A DNA stretch of 37,681 nt, from the NCBI GenBank assembly GCA_045595845.1, contig JAZOBF010000029.1:1-37681 (forward strand). The letters are read 5' to 3'. Each line of letters opens with the position of its first letter. Position 1 is the first letter of the stretch. Of this stretch, positions 32,572 through 37,681 are shown piece after piece. Both the position numbers and the translations under genes were made by a program. The notes beneath the pieces are model-generated. The model saw only the letters and a list, made by a program, of their open reading frames with translations. It made no database searches and had not been told where the DNA came from. The stretch comes from RGIG3009 sp045595845. Lineage in GTDB: Bacteria; Bacillota; Clostridia; Oscillospirales; Acutalibacteraceae.

Positions 32572-33357
32572 CTATGCGTTATTGTAGCGTGACAAAAAGG
32601 CTTTTGTGCGTTCGTTTTTAGGGTGTACAAAGACCTCTTCGGGTGTACCTTGTTCCACAATGACACCATCATCCATAAAGATGACCTGATGAGAAACCTC
32701 GGCGGCGAATTGCATTTCGTGCGTAACAATGACCATCGTCATATCGCGTTGTGCCAATTCCTTGATGACTTTTAGAATTTCACCCGTCAATTCAGGATCT
32801 AACGCCGAAGTGGGTTCATCAAAAAACAAGATTTCGGGATCTAAAGCCAGCGCACGCGCGATAGCCACACGCTGTTGTTGTCCGCCTGACAGTTCACATG
32901 GGTAAGCATTGCATTTTGCGGACAATCCCACATCGTCCAATAATTTGCGAGCTTTCTCCTCAATCTCGGCGTAAATTTGTTTGGCGTTGTGCTTGTAATC
33001 CAACCTCTCTTGAGCGTGCAGGCGCGGCGCCAAGCACACATTTTCCAGAACGGTATACTGCGGAAACAAATTGAAGTTTTGAAATACCAAACCGAAGTGT
33101 AAACGGTTTTCCCGAATTTGTGTATCGCTTAAGGTCTGTGTGTTGTCACTATCAAACAACAACTTTTCGTTGACGCGAATAATACCGTTATCGGCGATTT
33201 CCAAGAAGTTTAAGCAACGAAGTAAAGTGGTTTTACCGCTGCCGGAAGAACCGATAATAGAAAGAACATGTCCCTTCTCCAATGAAAAGTCAATGCCTTT
33301 TAACACGGCGGTCTTTCCGAAACTTTTTTGGATGTTTTTTACCTCTAATATTGCCAT
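32572..33357 (-). CDS. Polar amino-acid ABC importer, ATP-binding protein
   Basis: The 261-residue ATPase has Walker A GSSGSGKTTLLRC (about 36-48), Q-loop FGLVFQNFNLFPQ, signature LSGGQQQRVAIARAL, Walker B ILFFDEPTSALDPE and H-loop VTHEMQFA, the pattern of GlnQ/ArtP/GltL-type subunits. It drives import of the amino acid bound by the 34125-34928 lipoprotein through the adjacent permease. AGGAG inside the end of the permease gene lies just upstream, and the two genes are 2 nt apart. The substrate amino acid is not determinable here. Confidence 0.96.
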   Translation of the reverse strand: MAILEVKNIQKSFGKTAVLKGIDFSLEKGHVLSIIGSSGSGKTTLLRCLNFLEIADNGIIRVNEKLLFDSDNTQTLSDTQIRENRLHFGLVFQNFNLFPQYTVLENVCLAPRLHAQERLDYKHNAKQIYAEIEEKARKLLDDVGLSAKCNAYPCELSGGQQQRVAIARALALDPEILFFDEPTSALDPELTGEILKVIKELAQRDMTMVIVTHEMQFAAEVSHQVIFMDDGVIVEQGTPEEVFVHPKNERTKAFLSRYNNA

Positions 33358-33359
33358 AA

Positions 33360-34055
33360 TTAACTCCTAAAATATTCGAGTTTCTTTTCCAGCTTTCCTA
33401 ACACGATGGTAAGAATACCCACAAACAGCAAATAGAACACGCCGGTATAGAACAAAGGCCAGATCATAGCTTTGGTGGCGGCCAATTCTTTTGCTTGTTT
33501 AATAATTTCACAAACCATAATACAATTGGCTAAGGCGGTGTCTTTAATCAAGGTAATAATTTCGTTAGACATGGGCGGGACAATACGCTTTACCACTTGC
33601 TTAAGTACAATTTTACGAAATACTTGTGATTTGGTTAATCCTAAAACATAGCCGGCTTCATATTGCCCCCTTGGGATGCTTTCGATGCCGCCTCGGTAGA
33701 TTTCAGAAAAATAGCAAGCGTAGTTCAGAGAAAAAGCAATCAAAACAGCGACGATGCGTCCCGCATCGGGAACCCCAAAACTAAACAGGAAATAGCGGTC
33801 AATATGGCTAAACAGGGGGGTGTTGAACAATAACCCCGGCACATAGTAAATGATGAAGATTTGTAACATTAGCGGGATACCGCGTACAATCCATACGATC
33901 ACTTTGGAAATGGTCCGAATGGGCTTCCATTTACTCATTGAACAAAAAGCAATGGGCAGACCGAGAGGTATGCCGCACAATAGTGTGATTGCAAAGATTA
34001 ATAGCGATATGTAGAAACCGCTCAGTAAAAAATTAGTGACTTCCAAAAACGACAT
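33360..34055 (-). CDS. Polar amino-acid ABC importer, permease
   Basis: The 231-residue protein has the HisM/GlnP-type membrane domain: ISLLIFAITLLCGIPLG near the start, VWIVRGIPLMLQIFIIYY, AFSLNYACYFSEIYRGGIESIPRGQYEAG (the ATPase-contact EAA loop) and VVKRIVPPMSNEIITLIKDTAL. About five membrane helices are expected. The start at 34055 has GGGAG upstream, and a strong hairpin lies between this gene and the upstream binding-protein gene. It likely works as a homodimer. Confidence 0.95.
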   Translation of the reverse strand: MSFLEVTNFLLSGFYISLLIFAITLLCGIPLGLPIAFCSMSKWKPIRTISKVIVWIVRGIPLMLQIFIIYYVPGLLFNTPLFSHIDRYFLFSFGVPDAGRIVAVLIAFSLNYACYFSEIYRGGIESIPRGQYEAGYVLGLTKSQVFRKIVLKQVVKRIVPPMSNEIITLIKDTALANCIMVCEIIKQAKELAATKAMIWPLFYTGVFYLLFVGILTIVLGKLEKKLEYFRS

Positions 34056-34073
34056 AATAACGCTCCCACAGCA

Positions 34074-34111
34074 CAAGAGCAGGCATCCTACAGGTGGGAT
34101 GCCTGCTCTTG
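34074..34111 (-). other. Intercistronic hairpin between binding protein and permease genes
   Basis: A perfect 15-bp stem (34074-34088 with 34097-34111) surrounds an 8-nt loop. On the transcribed minus strand it is followed by TGCTGTGGG, with no T run, so it is probably an RNA-stability or partial attenuation element that favours more binding protein than permease. Confidence 0.75.
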
Positions 34112-34124
34112 CGGTTTGTAAAAA

Positions 34125-34928
34125 TTATTTCTGGCTGGTGAAATCGGTGATAACCGGAAGAGGAGCTTCTTTGCCGTATTTCTCGGCCAAAGCAGCCATG
34201 GTACCGTCAGCAGCCAATGCCTCGAGTTGCTCGTTGACTTTGGCAGTCAGTTCGCTACCTTTTTTGAAACCGATAGCGTAGTATTCGACATCGCTGGTAA
34301 GGGCGTCGACGACTGTCAAATCTGCATAATCACCTTTGCCGACATAGCTCTTGGCGAGTTGCTCGTCCACGACTGCAAAATCAGCAGTACCGGCTTTGAT
34401 CTCGGTAAGGCAATCGGTTTGTTTGAGGAAGCTCTTGTAGTTTTTGTCGGCATCGGCAACAAAGGTTTTAGCATAACCTTCGCCGGCGGAACCGCCTTCG
34501 GCAACACCCAATTTGTTTTTTAGATCAGCAGCAGCGGCAATACCGGCATCTTTTTTTACAACAACAACTTGGCGGTTCTCCATGTAGCTATAAGAGAAGT
34601 CAACCTTCTCGGATCGGGCAATGCCGTCATCGCTATCTTTAGAGTTGCATGTAAAACCGTTCCAGATACAATCAATAGCACCGGAATTGACATCGGTGTA
34701 CTTTTGAGTCCAGTCGATTTCTTGGAACATGACCTTGTAGCCCATGTTGCCGAACACTTTCTCAGCGAGCTCGGTGTCGAAACCGACTAACTTGTTGTTT
34801 TCATCAAGGAAGTTCATCGGATCGTAAATGGTGTAACCAACCGTAATGATCTTTTCTTGCGGTTTGCAACCGGCAAAGCAGGTGACGATCATCAAAAGCG
34901 CCAAGACAATTGCGAAATACTTTTTCAT
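34125..34928 (-). CDS. Amino-acid ABC importer, substrate-binding lipoprotein
   Basis: The 267-residue protein has a lipoprotein signal (MKKYFAIVLALLM, lipobox FAGC with cysteine 21) and a type II solute-binding fold: YTIYDPMNFLDENNKLVGFDTELAEKVF, EIDWTQKYTDVNSGAIDCIWNG, and QVVVVKKDAGI, LGVAEGGSAGEGYAK, DFAVVDEQLA. The WNG segment and a nearby arginine are typical of amino-acid binders. The chosen start follows GAGAGGG and gives a clean signal peptide. It heads a binding protein-permease-ATPase operon. Confidence 0.95.
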   Translation of the reverse strand: MKKYFAIVLALLMIVTCFAGCKPQEKIITVGYTIYDPMNFLDENNKLVGFDTELAEKVFGNMGYKVMFQEIDWTQKYTDVNSGAIDCIWNGFTCNSKDSDDGIARSEKVDFSYSYMENRQVVVVKKDAGIAAAADLKNKLGVAEGGSAGEGYAKTFVADADKNYKSFLKQTDCLTEIKAGTADFAVVDEQLAKSYVGKGDYADLTVVDALTSDVEYYAIGFKKGSELTAKVNEQLEALAADGTMAALAEKYGKEAPLPVITDFTSQK

Positions 34929-34962
34929 AATGAATAACCCTCTCTCTTCAAATGATGTTTTC

Positions 34963-34991
34963 ATTATACACCACCACATTAGCAAAGTAAA
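34963..34991 (-). promoter_or_regulatory. Promoter of the amino-acid ABC operon
   Basis: On the minus strand TTTACT (34991-34986) and TATAAT (34968-34963) are spaced by 17 bp, about 35 bp before the start codon. Confidence 0.75.
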
Positions 34992-35002
34992 GTGGAAAAT
35001 TG

Positions 35003-35048
35003 AAAAAATATCCGCTTTCTATGTTTTGCACAAATGAAAAGCGGGTAT
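35003..35048 (-). terminator. Terminator of the EamA transporter gene
   Basis: On the minus strand an imperfect stem pairs 35048-35036 with 35019-35008 (CCGCTTTTC against GAAAGCGG as core) around a 16-nt loop, followed by a T run ending at 35003. Confidence 0.7.
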
Positions 35049-35053
35049 TTTGG

Positions 35054-35953
35054 TTATTGCGTCACTTTGTGTTTAGGTGGGACGTTGGCGAGCGTTACGG
35101 CGATGAACATTAAGCAGCAGCCGAGGATTTCGCGCAGAGACAATGTGTCACGCAAAATGATCAAACCGGTTAACACAGCAAACACGGATTCTAAGCACAA
35201 CAAGAGGCTTACAACCGTTGGGTTACTGCCTTTTTGCGAAACAATCTGTAGGGTATAGGCAATGGCGCTGGAAAAAACACCGATGTAGACCAGCGGGAAC
35301 CAGTTTTTTAAAATAAGCACCGCAGAGGGGGACTCAAACACAAACATCAACACGCTACTGGTAATTGCCACAACAAACAATTGTGCGCAACATAAATGCA
35401 TACCTACAAGTTTCGGCAAACGATCCACAAGCAGAATTTGAAGTGCAAAAAAGACAGCGCACAGAAGAATGAGCAGATCGCTGAATGCGATTGTCAAGGA
35501 GTCGGTAATGCACAAAAAATACAATCCAACCAAGGACACACCCACGCCGATCCATACAGTATACGGTGCGCGTCTATGTACAAACACACCGAAGATGGGT
35601 ACTAACACCACATAAAGGGAAGTGATAAAACCGGCTTTCCCGGGATCGGTTGCACCGATGCCGGCTTGTTGCAGATTGGCGGCAACCGTCAGCAAGATGC
35701 CGCATCCAAGACCGCCCCAAATCAACTGTTTGCGATAGGCAGAACGGTTTTCAGGTGCAATCTTAGTTTGCTTACGAAACAAAAAGGATACCAATAATAA
35801 AGCGAATGCACCTATCCAAGAACGCACCGCATTAACAGTAAATGGACCTAAATCTGTGGCGGCAACATCCTGTGCCACAAAAGCCGACCCCCAGATGAAT
35901 GCGGCGATCAGCGGGCAAACAATCCCGCGCAAATAATTTGACCCAGAAGACAT
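35054..35953 (-). CDS. EamA/DMT superfamily transporter
   Basis: The 299-residue protein has about ten membrane helices in two EamA repeats: PLIAAFIWGSAFVAQD with TVNAVRSWIGAFALLL in the first, and LVGLYFLCITDSLTIAFSD with the closing SAIAYTLQIVSQKGSNPTVVSLL in the second. The family exports or exchanges metabolites and amino acids; the substrate here is unknown. The ATG at 35953 follows GAGG; the longer frame reads into the flippase region. It has its own promoter and terminator. Confidence 0.93.
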   Translation of the reverse strand: MSSGSNYLRGIVCPLIAAFIWGSAFVAQDVAATDLGPFTVNAVRSWIGAFALLLVSFLFRKQTKIAPENRSAYRKQLIWGGLGCGILLTVAANLQQAGIGATDPGKAGFITSLYVVLVPIFGVFVHRRAPYTVWIGVGVSLVGLYFLCITDSLTIAFSDLLILLCAVFFALQILLVDRLPKLVGMHLCCAQLFVVAITSSVLMFVFESPSAVLILKNWFPLVYIGVFSSAIAYTLQIVSQKGSNPTVVSLLLCLESVFAVLTGLIILRDTLSLREILGCCLMFIAVTLANVPPKHKVTQ

Positions 35954-35985
35954 ACGATGACCTCTTTTTGAAAAAGAATGAAGAT

Positions 35986-36014
35986 AGTGTATCACACCGA
36001 AACCAAAAGCGCAA
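35986..36014 (-). promoter_or_regulatory. Promoter of the EamA transporter gene
   Basis: On the minus strand TTGCGC (36014-36009) and TACACT (35991-35986) are spaced by 17 bp, back to back with the flippase promoter. Confidence 0.55.
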
Positions 36015-36024
36015 GTGCGGATAC

Positions 36025-36053
36025 TTGACATTCGGGCAAAATGTCGGTATTCT
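36025..36053 (+). promoter_or_regulatory. Promoter of the flippase gene
   Basis: TTGACA (36025-36030) and TATTCT (36048-36053) are spaced by 17 bp. Confidence 0.75.
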
Positions 36054-36084
36054 ATTAAGGATATAAATGAAAGGAGGAGGGCAT

Positions 36085-37467
36085 ATGGATAAGTATAAGC
36101 GACTGTTCTCAAACACCATCATTTTTGCAATCGGCACTTTCAGTTCCAAACTCTTGTCATTTTTCCTCACGCGTTTGTATACCGAGGTGTTGTCCAAAGG
36201 TGAATACGGTATTACCGATATGTTACAGCAAAGCGGCAATTTGCTGTTGCCTTTGATTACTCTGGGCATTACGAATGCGGTTATTCGCTTTGGACTGGAT
36301 AAGGGCGTGCGTAAGAGCGATGTGTTTACCACGGGCTTGTTGTCATTGTTCGGCGGATTATTGCTTTTGTTAATCATCAGCCCCTTACTTGGCTTTATTC
36401 CGTTGATTACCGATTATATATGGATATTGTGTATTTTTATTTTCACCTCCTCCTTGCGTTCTCTTTGCGCACAGTTTGTTCGAGCGCAAAACCATGTAAA
36501 ATTATTTGCCATCGACGGCATTCTCAGTACCCTGACAACTATTCTCTTTAATATACTGTTTTTAGTTGTTTTCAAATTCGGCGTTATCGGATATATGCTG
36601 TCTATTGTGTGTTCCGACCTTTTATCCATTATTTTTCTTATGCTTGTGGCGCGACTGCATCGGTTTATCAATGTACGGTCTTTGGATTTTTCCGTAATGC
36701 GGTCCATGTTGAAATATGCCATCCCGCTTATTCCCAATACGGTACTTTGGTGGATTACCAATGTGTCCGATCGGTATATTGTCAGTTGGGTGTGGGATGA
36801 ATCCTATACGGGCTTGTATGCGGCGGCCTACAAAATACCGTCACTCGTGATTTTGGTATCCGGTATTTTTATGGATGCGTGGCAAATTTCCGCTGTAACG
36901 GAGGAGGAGGGGCGCGACCGCTTTTATACAAGGATCACCTCCCTGTATAGTGCATTTTTATTTGTAATGGCATCGGGCGTTATTTTATGCACGCGCTTTG
37001 TACCGCATATTCTGTTTGCAAAAGAATACTATGTGGCGTGGCGATATATCCCGTTACTGACCATAACGGTCGTGTTCACCTGCCTTGTTAATTTCCTTGG
37101 CAGTATCTATATGGTTGAAAAGAAAAGCGTGCGTTCTCTTCTGACGGCGTTAATGAGTGCCAGCATCAATGTGGCACTTAATCTGTTGTGGATTCCCAAG
37201 TATGGCGTAAACGGCGCGGCGGCGGCTACGCTTGTTTGCTATGTTGTGGTATTTTTTGTTCGCTTGGTGGATACACGCCGCTATGTCCGTATCGATTGGC
37301 AATATACCCGCTTGTTTATGTGTAGTGGTATCTTGCTTATTCAAACGGTGATCATGTTGAAACAAACACCGCTTTGGGTTGTATCGGAAGTGTTATTGTT
37401 TGTTGCCATGTTGTTGCTGTGCGGAAAGGATTTACTCGCCTTTGTACGACGCATTCTTAAGCGCTGA
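36085..37467 (+). CDS. Polysaccharide flippase of the MOP superfamily (Wzx-like)
   Basis: The 460-residue protein has roughly twelve to fourteen membrane helices. The N-terminal stretch (NTIIFAIGTFSSKLLSFFL, then TEVLSKGEYGITDML) is typical of O-antigen/teichuronic-acid type flippases, and the C-terminal half carries the polysaccharide-synthesis C domain (INVALNLLWIPKYGVNGAAAATL). It moves lipid-linked oligosaccharides across the membrane. The start has GGAGGAGGG 5-10 nt upstream. No glycosyltransferases surround it, so its substrate is open; it might serve the polymer attached by the LCP enzyme at 11911-13011. Confidence 0.92.
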   Translation: MDKYKRLFSNTIIFAIGTFSSKLLSFFLTRLYTEVLSKGEYGITDMLQQSGNLLLPLITLGITNAVIRFGLDKGVRKSDVFTTGLLSLFGGLLLLLIISPLLGFIPLITDYIWILCIFIFTSSLRSLCAQFVRAQNHVKLFAIDGILSTLTTILFNILFLVVFKFGVIGYMLSIVCSDLLSIIFLMLVARLHRFINVRSLDFSVMRSMLKYAIPLIPNTVLWWITNVSDRYIVSWVWDESYTGLYAAAYKIPSLVILVSGIFMDAWQISAVTEEEGRDRFYTRITSLYSAFLFVMASGVILCTRFVPHILFAKEYYVAWRYIPLLTITVVFTCLVNFLGSIYMVEKKSVRSLLTALMSASINVALNLLWIPKYGVNGAAAATLVCYVVVFFVRLVDTRRYVRIDWQYTRLFMCSGILLIQTVIMLKQTPLWVVSEVLLFVAMLLLCGKDLLAFVRRILKR

Positions 37468-37495
37468 AAAAATACAAAAATCTTTTAAAAAAGTG

Positions 37496-37524
37496 TTGAC
37501 AATCTGTCTGAATAATGATATATT
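37496..37524 (+). promoter_or_regulatory. Strong rRNA-type promoter
   Basis: Perfect TTGACA (37496-37501) and TATATT (37519-37524) have a 17-bp spacer, with a long A/T-rich UP-like tract from about 37470 to 37492 directly upstream. Confidence 0.9.
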
Positions 37525-37530
37525 GTTAAA

Positions 37531-37681
37531 ACGCTCCCTAAAAAACGGGGCAGCGAAAAGGACCTTGAAAATTAAACAATGCAAACGAGAAAGAAACACA
37601 CTACCCGTTAATTAAGATTCACACAGAATCCGGTCAATTGAGAGATTGACAAAGAGTAGACGCTAGAGCGTCAAGAGAGCT
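37531..37681 (+). other. Leader of an rRNA operon, cut by the window end
   Basis: After the promoter there is no protein-coding signal. GACCTTGAAAATTAAACAAT (37561-37580) resembles the conserved leader/boxA sequence before Firmicutes 16S and 23S genes, and a short palindrome, GACGCTAGAGCGTC, lies near 37659-37672. The 16S start (TTTGATCCTGGCTCAG type) is not reached. The identification as rRNA leader is inferred from promoter strength and this motif. Confidence 0.75.

Overview
The window looks like core chromosome of a low-to-middle GC Gram-positive anaerobe, most likely class Clostridia and an Oscillospirales/Ruminococcaceae-like lineage. The reasons are strong GGAGG ribosome sites, sigma-A promoters with 16-17 bp spacers, a T-box leader, an IreB regulator, a split transketolase, a BMP-type nucleoside transporter, a DUF6062-like protein and a eukaryote-type glycyl-tRNA synthetase. 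I see no phage, insertion sequence, CRISPR array or obvious defence island. The taxonomy is inferred from gene content only.

Layout. 1-4403 (minus): a T-box controlled pheS-pheT operon, then ireB with its own promoter and a small conserved unknown gene. 4436-8812 (plus): minD-like, mgsA, hisS and aspS packed as one operon. 8828-10811 (minus): a three-gene cassette of unknown function with a small soluble protein, a LamG-type membrane protein and a translationally coupled second membrane protein. 10971-11864 (plus): a lipid-kinase family gene. 11911-14845 (minus): split transketolase plus an LCP cell-wall ligase. 15015-16394 (plus): glyS. 16512-22130 (plus): xpt followed by a complete BMP/ABC nucleoside importer, which together form a purine uptake and salvage unit. 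22265-24493 (plus): a transglutaminase-like lipoprotein and a DegV protein. 24533-25800 (minus): a small tail-anchored protein and a DUF6062-like protein with duplicated Cys/His metal-site motifs. 25951-29466 (plus): fba and polA. 29463-30575 (minus): rodA/ftsW-like. 30702-32522 (plus): tsaE, tsaB, upp. 32572-34928 (minus): an amino-acid ABC importer. 35054-35953 (minus): an EamA exporter. 36085-37467 (plus): an oligosaccharide flippase. The right edge (37496-37681) carries a near-consensus rRNA-type promoter and leader, so an rRNA operon probably begins just outside.

Functions fall into translation (four aminoacyl-tRNA synthetases, t6A synthesis genes tsaE/tsaB), central carbon metabolism (aldolase, transketolase, methylglyoxal synthase), nucleobase salvage (xpt, upp, BMP importer), cell envelope and division (MinD-like, RodA-like, LCP, flippase) and replication/repair (PolA). 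The least explained parts are the 8828-10811 membrane cassette, the DUF6062-like protein, the small partner downstream of ireB, and several structured intergenic segments inside transporter operons. Most of the window is ordinary housekeeping sequence, and no clear new system was demonstrated.
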